Of a DNA stretch of 26,075 bases, positions 7,787-15,814 are shown one piece after another (the first letter of the stretch is position 1; every line of letters begins with the position of its first letter). Position numbers and translations under genes: made by a program. Under the pieces are notes generated by a model. The model was not told the DNA's origin and did no database searches. It saw only the letters and a list, made by a program, of their open reading frames with translations. Source of the stretch: DAOTWY01 sp003696565. Its GTDB lineage: Bacteria > Chloroflexota > Anaerolineae > Aggregatilineales > Phototrophicaceae. The DNA lies in contig DAOTWY010000061.1 in NCBI GenBank assembly GCA_034435635.1, positions 1-26,075 of the forward strand. The letters run 5' to 3'.

Positions 7787-9162
7787 GGTTTAATTGCCTC
7801 CGGGAAGATTTTGCCGGGGTTTAGAATACCGTTGGGATCAAGTGTTTGCTTGATGGCACGCATGACATCGAGTGCGGCACCGTGTTCTTGCTGCATAAAT
7901 TCAGCTTTGCCAATCCCAACGCCATGTTCTCCTGTGGCAGTACCACCGAGTTCAATCGCCCGTTTGACAATCAATCGGTCACACTCTAATGCACGTTCAA
8001 ACTCAGCTTGGTTTTGATAAGGGAACTCCACGTGGACATTGCCATCACCGGCATGACCAATCATGGTGACAGGGACATTAAACTGTGCGCGTAGCTCTTC
8101 TACATAATTGATTAATGCCGGATATTGACTGATAGGGACGGCAACATCCATCACAAAAAATTTATACCCTGGCATGGCTCGCTTAAGAATTTCTAGTGAA
8201 TGATGCCGTGCACGCCACAATTTAAGACGTTCAGAATGATCAGTTGTCCCTTGAATACGAATTGCCCCTAAATCCTCACACAATTCTTTCACCATCGAGA
8301 TACCTTGCGTCAAGGTTGATTCATGAATAGCGTGAAATTCCATAAAAAGTGTTGGGTAGGGCAATAAATCCACCCCTTCTGCTTCATGCAATAGACGACA
8401 ATGCTCTGCGTCAATAAATTCTAACGCTGCTGGGTCTAAACCACTGCCCCGTACAGCAACAACCGCTTCAACTGCATCTTCAACAGTTGCAAATGAGGCA
8501 ACAACCGCGCTCATCAAACTTGGAACAGGGACGAGCTTTAAAGTCGCTTGGGTAATGATTCCAAGTGTTCCTTCGCTACCCACAAAAAGATGTAATAAGT
8601 CATATCCAGACGCTTGTTTAATAGACCGTGAACCAACCCGGATTAAACGTCCATCTGCTAGTGCGACTTCCATTTGTAACACATTATCTTTACTTGCACC
8701 GTATTTAACTGTGCGGATACCAGCAGCATTATTGGCTAACATTCCGCCAATTGTCGCGTTTGCACCAGGGTCCGGTGGGAAGAACAAGCCGTATCGCGCA
8801 AGTTGCGCGTTTAAATCCTTATGACCAATGCCCGGCTCAACAGTTACTTGAAAATCATCCGCGTGTATTTCAATAATGCGTGTCATCTTTTCCAGCGATA
8901 ATAAAATACCGCCGTACACTGGAATGCTGTTACCTTCTAAGCCAGTTCCAACGCCCCAAGGGGTAACAGGGATTCGATGTGCGTTGGCAAATTTCAATAC
9001 CTCAGCAATCTGCTGACCAGACCGCCCCCAAACAACCACTTCTGCCGGGGAGGGAGGATGATGAGATTCATCAGAAGCGTGTAAATCAATATCTGCCTGG
9101 TTAGTACTGATGTTTTCTTCACCGGCGATGACTGCTAACTGCTTTATTAAGCTAATATCCAT
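7777..9162 (-). CDS. FAD-linked oxidase, GlcD / D-lactate dehydrogenase family
   Basis: 461 residues from the ATG at 9162, chosen because AAGGAAAGAG lies just upstream; an in-frame start at 9216 would run into the previous gene. The PCMH-type FAD domain shows 'PWGVGTGLEGN' (68-78), 'PPDPGANATIGGMLANNAAG' (129-148) and 'KYGASKDNV'. The C-terminal cap ends with 'GEHGVGIGK' and 'DPNGILNPGKIF', the family hallmarks. Members oxidise D-2-hydroxy acids such as glycolate or D-lactate and pass electrons to a quinone or a partner subunit. No glcE or glcF partner is visible, so a stand-alone D-lactate or 2-hydroxyacid dehydrogenase is likelier. It is last in the minus operon, 14 bases after the glycosyltransferase stop. 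Confidence 0.93.
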   Translation of the reverse strand: MDISLIKQLAVIAGEENISTNQADIDLHASDESHHPPSPAEVVVWGRSGQQIAEVLKFANAHRIPVTPWGVGTGLEGNSIPVYGGILLSLEKMTRIIEIHADDFQVTVEPGIGHKDLNAQLARYGLFFPPDPGANATIGGMLANNAAGIRTVKYGASKDNVLQMEVALADGRLIRVGSRSIKQASGYDLLHLFVGSEGTLGIITQATLKLVPVPSLMSAVVASFATVEDAVEAVVAVRGSGLDPAALEFIDAEHCRLLHEAEGVDLLPYPTLFMEFHAIHESTLTQGISMVKELCEDLGAIRIQGTTDHSERLKLWRARHHSLEILKRAMPGYKFFVMDVAVPISQYPALINYVEELRAQFNVPVTMIGHAGDGNVHVEFPYQNQAEFERALECDRLIVKRAIELGGTATGEHGVGIGKAEFMQQEHGAALDVMRAIKQTLDPNGILNPGKIFPEAIKPGT

Positions 9163-9176
9163 GTTCTCTTTCCTTA

Positions 9177-10640
9177 TTAGTTTGGCTCTTGTGGCTCTAC
9201 AAAAAACAGATGGCATTTTTCATCAAGTAGAGGTTGCGAATCATACATGGCGAAGTCATCAAAAATCGTTTCGATTGTTGGAACAAGTTCAGTGGCTGGC
9301 AATTCAGTACAGTAAATATAGAGGACTCGACGTTGTGATTCATCTGCTAAATTTTGAATGTCGATCGTCGAGTCGATTTGTACAACTGGACGGAATAGAT
9401 AAAACTGGATGACCTGATTGTGTTTGGGGTCAATGAAGTTAACTGCAAGAATGTCATCCTCAGTTGATTGCGCTTGAAACGTATTGATAATCTCAAAAAT
9501 CCACGGTTGATTATCCGCCATGAAGTGCATTACGCCAATGACACCGACAGAAACTAACATCATAGAGGCGATTAAACCATCTATAATTGGGCGTTTCCAG
9601 CGTCCTTTTCGGGCATAAACGACAACGAACCCGGCACTTAATGCCATCGCAGGGACAAGATAGGCTTTGTAGTATGGATGGATGTAAGAGGCATTACGAA
9701 ATGCAACTTGATATAACACACCAGCAAGCAACAACCCAATCAGGATAGCGTGATTTCCGCCACGTTTTTTGATGATGACCACGCCCCATATGCTTAAAAA
9801 AAATAAACTTGGGGTTGCCAAGTAAATAATATGGCTAAAGTTTTTAATTAAATAATCCAGGACATTAAATGCGTCTGTCCCTTGTCTGCCGGATGCGTTG
9901 CTCGTCCGCCACAAAAAACGATGAACTAATCCATCAATGGAACCTTCCCATTGAATTTGATAAAACACAATGAGCGTGATAAAGGCTAAAACACTTGATA
10001 TACCCAGTAACACCACGCGCTTTTTATGTAAAACTTGCCCTTGCCACATCGCTATAATGCCAATTGTGCCGATGAAGAAAACAGCTGCCCAGGCAGTCCA
10101 TACGGCTAACCATGTCAAGATCAAGAGTGCTAAAAATCGTGCCTGGGTCGGACGTTTTAACCAATTTATGATAATCGCTGTATATAGCAAGGAAAAAAGC
10201 ATCCCGAATGGCGTATATCCCGGCAGCCTACTGTAATAGGCAATAAATGGTGTGCCGGCATAAAACAATGTCGCCCAAAAAGCAATATCATTGTTATAAA
10301 GTCGCCGTCCTATAACATACAACACTGTTGCGCTTAATAAAGTTGCCGCAACCGATGCATAACGAATCGCTAACTCATTAAACCCTAAAAACTCCGTTAA
10401 AATAGCTGGTATCCAAATGGCGACAGGTGGGTGAGATGTATAAAACTGTAAATCTTCTGTTGTGCCAGGTACAGGGTTACGTGTAACCATCAAGCCAATG
10501 TCGGCAAAATCATAATAATGATAGTTTCTGATTGCTGCGGCGATCCACACCCGTTCTTCTGTGCCATCCCAGGTTGAATCCAGCCGAAAGACCATCACCC
10601 CCCAAAAAACAATAAGCAACAATAATAAACGGCGTGACAT
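9177..10640 (-). CDS. GT39/PMT-like membrane glycosyltransferase
   Basis: 487 residues from the ATG at 10640, which overlaps the previous stop as TAATG. The longer in-frame start at 10700 lies inside the upstream gene. The protein is strongly hydrophobic with about ten or more membrane helices. The first loop has Asp25 and Glu28-Glu29 (WDGTEER), the place of the catalytic acidic residue in PMT/ArnT-type GT-C enzymes, and a His-Pro-Pro at 70-72 (TSHPPVAIW) typical of the family. A soluble C-terminal part follows the last helix near residue 395. Such enzymes move a sugar from a polyprenyl-phosphate donor to protein or lipid outside the membrane. Donor and acceptor cannot be told from sequence. 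Confidence 0.82.
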   Translation of the reverse strand: MSRRLLLLLIVFWGVMVFRLDSTWDGTEERVWIAAAIRNYHYYDFADIGLMVTRNPVPGTTEDLQFYTSHPPVAIWIPAILTEFLGFNELAIRYASVAATLLSATVLYVIGRRLYNNDIAFWATLFYAGTPFIAYYSRLPGYTPFGMLFSLLYTAIIINWLKRPTQARFLALLILTWLAVWTAWAAVFFIGTIGIIAMWQGQVLHKKRVVLLGISSVLAFITLIVFYQIQWEGSIDGLVHRFLWRTSNASGRQGTDAFNVLDYLIKNFSHIIYLATPSLFFLSIWGVVIIKKRGGNHAILIGLLLAGVLYQVAFRNASYIHPYYKAYLVPAMALSAGFVVVYARKGRWKRPIIDGLIASMMLVSVGVIGVMHFMADNQPWIFEIINTFQAQSTEDDILAVNFIDPKHNQVIQFYLFRPVVQIDSTIDIQNLADESQRRVLYIYCTELPATELVPTIETIFDDFAMYDSQPLLDEKCHLFFVEPQEPN

Positions 10641-11542
10641 TAGATGAATAACATCCTTCTTTTTGCTTCTGCATGGGAAAGTGTGACAAAGCCACCACAA
10701 AATGGATCATAAATCGGACGCAGGTCATCTAACATCATTTGAATAGCTTTTAGTGGTGGGGTGTAATGCCGCCGGACAAGTTCCAAGAAGCCGGCATGAG
10801 TTTGAAAAATGCGTTTGGCAGTTGCCTCGTCAATGCCATCACTTGGCTTCCATTCTTCACCGTTCCACTGCCATTTTTCTGGATAAAAATAATAATAGAG
10901 GGGATATGTTGCGGCGGTCATAATTGACACCCCGCGATTATTATATTGCCATAAATTGATGCCGATATGCTCACACATTTCGGCGATCAATATTAACGCT
11001 TGTACGGATTGGATTTGGCGTTGCAGGGCGACGGATTCCGGTCCGGTTTTGACCGCTGCGGGTAAATACCCTTCAGGGTGAATGGATTTATCAACAGTGT
11101 GCTTTAAGGTATCCACGCCGTATTGAATACATGTGTCATCTGAAGTGATGACCCCAATAGCAGTTTGTATAACAGCGTACCATAAATGATCTACGATATC
11201 TGATGGGGCATCTTGTTGATCTAATTGTTGACGACACTGGGTAAGCCAATCGCTTGGCTGAAAGGCAGGATGACTCTGTAACATGGCATATGCCTGTAAG
11301 GCAATGAACAGAGTTGGTAGATGATCTGGTAACGGAAGATTTTGAAACGTCAAGATGCCTTGTTCACCAGCACGCAAATCTGCATTGAACTGATACCGCC
11401 AAGCATCCCATTGAACCTGTTGCCAGGCATCGCCTGCACGGCTACTGCTGAGTAATTGTTCCCATGCTGCTTGATGTGGGGTGCGTTTTTTATTCTTACG
11501 GGCGTTTTGTATATGAGTATCAGTAAAGATTAAACCACACAT
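10640..11542 (-). CDS. Alginate-lyase-fold (PF05426-like) alpha-helical protein
   Basis: 300 residues from the ATG at 11542, five bases after GAGGA; GTG at 11554 or ATG at 11545 are alternatives in the same frame. The region around residues 116-226 recalls the alpha/alpha-toroid of alginate lyases. 'DHLWYAVIQTAIGVIT' stands where the 'NNH..W' helix would be. 'HPEGYLPAAV' and 'ALILIAEMCEHIGINLWQY' resemble the family's 'DG.LP.E' and 'AL..L..IAE...G.DLW' signatures. The Asn-Asn before His is Val-Asp here and the expected Tyr in the next helix is not evident, so catalytic activity is doubtful. There is no signal peptide, which is odd for a lyase. Assignment is by eye only. Confidence 0.6.
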   Translation of the reverse strand: MCGLIFTDTHIQNARKNKKRTPHQAAWEQLLSSSRAGDAWQQVQWDAWRYQFNADLRAGEQGILTFQNLPLPDHLPTLFIALQAYAMLQSHPAFQPSDWLTQCRQQLDQQDAPSDIVDHLWYAVIQTAIGVITSDDTCIQYGVDTLKHTVDKSIHPEGYLPAAVKTGPESVALQRQIQSVQALILIAEMCEHIGINLWQYNNRGVSIMTAATYPLYYYFYPEKWQWNGEEWKPSDGIDEATAKRIFQTHAGFLELVRRHYTPPLKAIQMMLDDLRPIYDPFCGGFVTLSHAEAKRRMLFI

Positions 11543-11550
11543 CATTGTCC

Positions 11551-12447
11551 TCACAGCAAAACTTGTGGGCGGGGTAACTGGTCTAAATGAGATAAGTCGG
11601 TTACACAGATGACACCAGACATACTAAAAGCGATATTGGCGTGATTATCAATTGTAAGCGCACTGAGAGCCACAAATATCGGCGGCATATCTGCCATTAA
11701 TTGCACTTGTGTGGCTTCTGCCACAAGGTCAATAGCAAATCGCTGATGTGTTAAAGTTAGGTCATGCCCTTGATATAACCGAATCACGCCGGAGTCCATA
11801 TCGCTTGTGATAAGATGATTCCCATCTGGAGAGCATGTCATGTGTCGAATATCATAGTAAGTTTTAATTTGCTTCTTCACTTTGCCGCTGGAATCAATCA
11901 ATGCGATTTGTTGCCCATCTGTCACATAAATCGCAGTACCACCATTGGCAACTGTCAACATAGGACGAAAATACTCCGCTTGTGTAAAGGGCAGATCAAA
12001 CACACCAATTTTAATTTGCTGTTGAAAGATGTGGAGTTTGCGTTCAGTATCGATTACAGCAACTAGCCCAAGAAAGCGATCTAACCCAACAGCGATCGGA
12101 TCGGCAACATCTAGATGATGATATTGTCCATCATTTTCCAATTGTAGCGTATCATCTTGATAAAGCCTTAGTAGTCCATCTTCGCTCAAATACACTGTTT
12201 GATGATCCAGCGTTAACGTTGGCAGATAGAGTTTGTTGGGTGCGGTAAACTCAGCTAGAAAAATTTGCCAAGCATCGTCTTGCCAGCTTTCCACCTTTGG
12301 CGGAGATAAGGTTTGTTCATGTTGTAACACACCGGTGTGCAAATCATAATAGGTCAGTTGATTCGGTTTTTTCCATATGGCTAATAAGTTATCCAATATA
12401 TCGAGCCGTTGAATCGCCTGATTTGCTAAATGTAATCGCCAAGCCAT
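11551..12447 (-). CDS. Cytoplasmic beta-propeller (WD40/YVTN-like) protein
   Basis: 298 residues. GAGGAA lies six bases before the ATG, and the gene begins four bases after the PspC-gene stop, so the two are co-translated. Repeating strand-rich units occur such as 'HQTVYLSEDGLLRLYQDD', 'GTAIYVTDGQQIALIDSSGK', 'MTCSPDGNHLITSDMDSG' and 'NIAFSMSGVICVTDLSHL', about 40 residues apart, consistent with a six- or seven-bladed propeller. 'CSPDGNHLITSD' is WD40/YVTN-like. No signal peptide. Probably a protein-interaction module serving the operon; no specific partner can be named. Confidence 0.72.
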   Translation of the reverse strand: MAWRLHLANQAIQRLDILDNLLAIWKKPNQLTYYDLHTGVLQHEQTLSPPKVESWQDDAWQIFLAEFTAPNKLYLPTLTLDHQTVYLSEDGLLRLYQDDTLQLENDGQYHHLDVADPIAVGLDRFLGLVAVIDTERKLHIFQQQIKIGVFDLPFTQAEYFRPMLTVANGGTAIYVTDGQQIALIDSSGKVKKQIKTYYDIRHMTCSPDGNHLITSDMDSGVIRLYQGHDLTLTHQRFAIDLVAEATQVQLMADMPPIFVALSALTIDNHANIAFSMSGVICVTDLSHLDQLPRPQVLL

Positions 12448-12451
12448 GGGA

Positions 12452-13732
12452 TTATTCCTCGTTGGTTGCCAGGGTAATTAAGCCATTTGGTGCTGTGATT
12501 TCATAATACATGCTAAATTCACTAACCCCTCGCTTCTGTAATGTACCATCCGCACCATCATCAACCAGAAGATAAGAGGGGGGGAATTCTGGACGATTGC
12601 TACCCCGATTCAGGGCAAATTGAGCATCAAGAGCTTCTGGCACAAAGACGATGATGTCTCCATTTTTGACGGTTAATTGACTGGGGCGTGCTTCTGGATC
12701 AAGGGATACGGGGATATAGTTCGGCAATGTTACAATGGCATCACCTGTTTCCACAACCAGCGTTACAAGCTCTAGGTTTAGATTACTCAGGCTGAGTGTA
12801 ACTTGTCCGTCTTGATTAATAACATTCACCACAACGGCAATCTGTGGCGGTATTTCAAGCTCAAGTGTGCCTCGTCCAATGGCTTCTAATAATGGAAACT
12901 GGTTTGATTGGGTTTCTTCGATTGTGAGTTCTGCCGTGGTGCCAGCTGAATCGTCATAAGTGATAACAAGCTCACTCTCGGTGCTGCCGATGAACATGCC
13001 CTGTACCCCAGCATCACGCTCTACAGCAGGCAGGATATTAACATCTGTGTTTAATGTATTGACGTTTACAACTAATAGAGAAATAACATCATCAATTGGT
13101 TGATCGATGATCACTTGTAGATCATCGCGGGGTTGGCTGGCACGATTATTAAAAGCTGTGAATGCGATCCCACTGACGATAATAACACTCATGACTATTG
13201 CTATAATATGGCTCAAAGCAATACGCCCACGCAATAGCCAGGTCAAGCCAGCTAAAACCAATAATCCTCCCCAGGCGCGGGTCAATAGATCAGATAACCC
13301 TTCTGGGAGTGTTCCTAAGTTATTAAGTAAAGACACCCCGCCTATCAGTAACAAAATGCCACCAAACAGGGGAGTACGCAGTTGTTTGAGTAACAAGGCT
13401 GTGCCTGTGATCAGAATCAGCAATGGCAAGAGTAGGCTTTGACCTGTTTCAGTGACCAGCCATTTGTTTTGATGCCCGATCCATAACCCAGTTAGTAGAA
13501 TAACAACCCCAATCACCAATATAAAGCGAATTGATGCGCCGCGTATGTTGGCAATTGGTGATTCTTGTGGAAGCAACCACCAGAGAAGAAGATACCCAAC
13601 TGCTGCTATACCCATTGAAATCACACTGAGGCATATCACAAGCAAGCGCAATAACCATGGGTTGATTCGCATTGCTTCCCCAATACCACCGCAAACGCCG
13701 CCGAAAATCCGATTTGTAAAACTTCGTGTCAT
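12452..13732 (-). CDS. PspC-domain membrane protein with C-terminal toastrack (LiaF/DUF4097-like) domain
   Basis: 426 residues. The PspC domain is at 3-56 ('RIFGGVCGGIGEAMRINPWL' then a membrane helix ending 'LLLWWLLP'). About five further helices follow (69-86, 99-114, 122-138, 153-167, 172-193). Residues ~205-426 are strand-rich with a repeating 'DGQVTLSLSNLNLELVTL / GDAIVTLPNYIPVSLDP / NGDIIVFVP' pattern like the toastrack domain of LiaF- and PspC-associated proteins. Such proteins take part in envelope-stress sensing. No PspA/LiaI gene is visible here. It is preceded at 50 bases by the FHA gene and followed at four bases by the propeller gene. Confidence 0.83.
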   Translation of the reverse strand: MTRSFTNRIFGGVCGGIGEAMRINPWLLRLLVICLSVISMGIAAVGYLLLWWLLPQESPIANIRGASIRFILVIGVVILLTGLWIGHQNKWLVTETGQSLLLPLLILITGTALLLKQLRTPLFGGILLLIGGVSLLNNLGTLPEGLSDLLTRAWGGLLVLAGLTWLLRGRIALSHIIAIVMSVIIVSGIAFTAFNNRASQPRDDLQVIIDQPIDDVISLLVVNVNTLNTDVNILPAVERDAGVQGMFIGSTESELVITYDDSAGTTAELTIEETQSNQFPLLEAIGRGTLELEIPPQIAVVVNVINQDGQVTLSLSNLNLELVTLVVETGDAIVTLPNYIPVSLDPEARPSQLTVKNGDIIVFVPEALDAQFALNRGSNRPEFPPSYLLVDDGADGTLQKRGVSEFSMYYEITAPNGLITLATNEE

Positions 13733-13782
13733 AAACTAAATTATCCACTTGGAATCCATGCTGGCACAATCTTACCCTATAT

Positions 13783-14214
13783 TTAGGCACGGATGAAGCG
13801 AAAAACTGTTTTGAGTTGAGCAAATTCTACTTCATCATTATCACGTAGGCGATATTTCCGATTTGGTGATAGCTCAAAGCCATTGATACGGGTGCCGTTC
13901 ATGCTTCCCAGGTCTTCGATATATAATCCACCTTCGTGTCGGGTGATAATCGCATGTTTGCGAGAAACCCCCGCCTCATACCCGCCATATATGCCTAGGT
14001 CAACCGTTAATTTTGGATTGACATCCTGCTCTGTTGCACGCCCAATAATGATGTCATCTTCCAGTTCAACCGTTAACTTGATATGATCGATTTGAATCTG
14101 AAGTTTCCACCCGGCTCCAAGCTGTGATGTTTTGGATCGTGCTGGGCGATCTGGCATGGGAGGATAATTAGATTTTTTACTACGGAAACTTGTATCATGT
14201 TTGTCATCAGCCAC
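13783..14214 (-). CDS. FHA-domain protein
   Basis: 143 residues if the GTG at 14214 is used, which has AAGGG nine bases upstream. A TTG at 14241 in the same frame gives 152 residues but lies before the predicted transcription start. The first ~30 residues are polar and basic; the FHA domain fills the rest. In the 143-residue numbering, the phosphothreonine-binding residues are Gly58-Arg59, Ser84-Arg85-Lys-His87 and Asn106-Gly107-Thr108 with Asn111, so binding should be intact. FHA domains read Thr phosphorylation by Ser/Thr kinases, but no kinase is in view. As first gene of the minus operon it may link kinase signalling to the PspC protein; this is inference. Confidence 0.87.
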   Translation of the reverse strand: MADDKHDTSFRSKKSNYPPMPDRPARSKTSQLGAGWKLQIQIDHIKLTVELEDDIIIGRATEQDVNPKLTVDLGIYGGYEAGVSRKHAIITRHEGGLYIEDLGSMNGTRINGFELSPNRKYRLRDNDEVEFAQLKTVFRFIRA

Positions 14215-14243
14215 GAACAATAACCCTTGATCTGTGAACAAGC

Positions 14244-14273
14244 TATAATCTAGTTTGAATCAGAATGGGACAA
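14244..14273. promoter_or_regulatory. Overlapping divergent promoters
   Basis: Plus strand: TATAAT at 14244-14249, transcription near 14256, leader about 38 bases to the TTG at 14294; no clear -35. Minus strand: TTGTCC (14273-14268), exactly 17 bases, GATTAT (14250-14245), transcription near 14238, leader about 24 bases to the GTG at 14214. The two -10 elements share five of six bases, so both promoters could not be occupied at once. Confidence 0.5.
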
Positions 14274-14293
14274 TTTGCAACGGGAGACGATTG

Positions 14294-15814
14294 TTGGGAC
14301 GGTTAAAGAAGCGTTTAATCTTAGTATGTCTTTTGCTGTTGATGTTTTCATCAACCGGGATTGCATATGCGCGCGGCATGTTAAACGGTGAATTATGTCA
14401 TATTGATGCCGAAACAATTATCGAGGGGGATTTGTTTGTATTTTGTGGGGAACTGACAATTGCCGGACGTGTAGAAGGTAGTGTGCTTGGGGGGGCGCGA
14501 ATTGCTGTTATCACTGGACACGTGGAGGGGAGTATTTATCTCTTTGGTGGTGAATTAGATGTTTCTGGCACGATAGGCAAAGATATTCACTATGCTGGCT
14601 TAATTATGAATGTTGAGCCAACTGTAACATTTGAGCATGAGCGTGGCAGCATCATTAGTGCCAACTTTAGTAATACGATCCACAGCGGCAGCGTTGTGCC
14701 AGGTAACATTACAAATTTGGGCTATCAATTGGTTGTTGATGGAATAGTTGGTGGAGAGCTTAACTTTTGGGGGTCTGCGCTGGATATTTCTGGCAGTGTG
14801 GGCGAGGATGTGTTTGCGACAGTAGGAAATGCAGAAAGCACTGGGACATCATCACAAATTGAAACCTTATTAATTCCTTTTTTTGATGTTGAATTGAATG
14901 ATCCTGGACTAGTTATCACAGAGACCGGCACTATTACGGGCACATTGGATTATACCGGTCCAACGGCTGGTATGATCCAAGGGGAAGTTAAAGAAGGGGT
15001 CATCTATACATCGACCACGCCGGAATTGGGTGGGACACCTGTTCAACAATCAGCGCGCAGCTTACAACGTTACTTGGGGGTTGTTCTACGGGAGTTTACC
15101 TCATTGGCGTTTATTGGGGTATTGTGCGTTTCATTTATTCCACGTTATATGCAAACGCCAGTTAGGCTGTTGCAAATGCGCCCATTGTCTTCACTGGGTA
15201 TTGGGTTGTTGAGTTTTATTCTATCGTTCCCTATTGTTGTTATTATTGCGGTGATTAGTTTGATTCTGATCTTGCTGCTCTCTCTTTTACCGCTGGATAA
15301 TGTGGTGCTATTTAGCGGGATTGTGTTGGGATTAGCCAACATTGGGGGGGCAAGCATCTTTTACTTTACTGCGATTTACATCACCCGAGTTGTGGTTGCC
15401 TTAGCGTTAGGGCGTTTTTTGCTGCGTGTGTTAATTCGCCAGCGTCTTATCTTAGAAGAAAGCAGTTGGCGGTATTTAGCACTGAGCATGGCATTTGGGG
15501 TTGTGTTGCTTTCTATCCTGGGGGCTATCCCCGTTATTGGATGGGGGTTTAATGCATTGGCGTTGTTTTTGGGGTTAGGGGCAATTTTAAGCGCATTGCG
15601 GATGCAGTATCGCAAATTACGAAATAACACGCCCCCACCACGTACCCCTATGACTATGACGCGCTTTACGCCGGATATGATGCCACAATTACCTTATTTG
15701 CCAGAGCAAGCGCGTCAGTTTGCGCCACCGCTCATTGATGAATCGCCAGGTTTGGACGGTCCGGGGATGGATAACTTACCGGAAGGGTTTAATTGGTGGG
15801 GAGAAAATGACTAA
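14294..15814 (+). CDS. Bactofilin-like polymer-forming domain fused to a multi-pass membrane domain
   Basis: 506 residues from TTG at 14294, chosen because GGGAG lies seven bases upstream and the product then begins with a clean signal peptide (MGRLKKRLILVCLLLLMF, cut after AYA, residue 26). TTG at 14291 or 14255 are alternatives. Residues ~32-215 show the right-handed beta-helix pattern of polymer-forming proteins, for example 'IIEGDLFVFCGELTIAGRV', 'GSVLGGARIAVITGHVEGS' and 'FGGELDVSGTIGKDI'. From ~258 to 435 come about five to six membrane helices, and then a Pro-rich tail ending 'NWWGEND'. The signal peptide puts the beta-helix outside, unlike cytoplasmic bactofilins. It overlaps the next gene by eight bases. 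Confidence 0.8.
   Translation: MGRLKKRLILVCLLLLMFSSTGIAYARGMLNGELCHIDAETIIEGDLFVFCGELTIAGRVEGSVLGGARIAVITGHVEGSIYLFGGELDVSGTIGKDIHYAGLIMNVEPTVTFEHERGSIISANFSNTIHSGSVVPGNITNLGYQLVVDGIVGGELNFWGSALDISGSVGEDVFATVGNAESTGTSSQIETLLIPFFDVELNDPGLVITETGTITGTLDYTGPTAGMIQGEVKEGVIYTSTTPELGGTPVQQSARSLQRYLGVVLREFTSLAFIGVLCVSFIPRYMQTPVRLLQMRPLSSLGIGLLSFILSFPIVVIIAVISLILILLLSLLPLDNVVLFSGIVLGLANIGGASIFYFTAIYITRVVVALALGRFLLRVLIRQRLILEESSWRYLALSMAFGVVLLSILGAIPVIGWGFNALALFLGLGAILSALRMQYRKLRNNTPPPRTPMTMTRFTPDMMPQLPYLPEQARQFAPPLIDESPGLDGPGMDNLPEGFNWWGEND

Noticed and set aside
9163..9216. Longer N-terminus for the FAD oxidase
   Set aside because: It would overlap the upstream gene and begin with a non-family extension; the ATG at 9162 has a strong ribosome site.
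10641..10700. Longer N-terminus for the GT39 protein
   Set aside because: It lies inside the lyase-fold gene; the TAATG overlap at 10640 gives a signal-anchor start typical of the family.
15720..15806. Longer N-terminus for the LPG_synthase_TM protein
   Set aside because: It overlaps the upstream gene by nearly 100 bases and is polar; ATG at 15807 has GGGGAG and begins at the first membrane helix.
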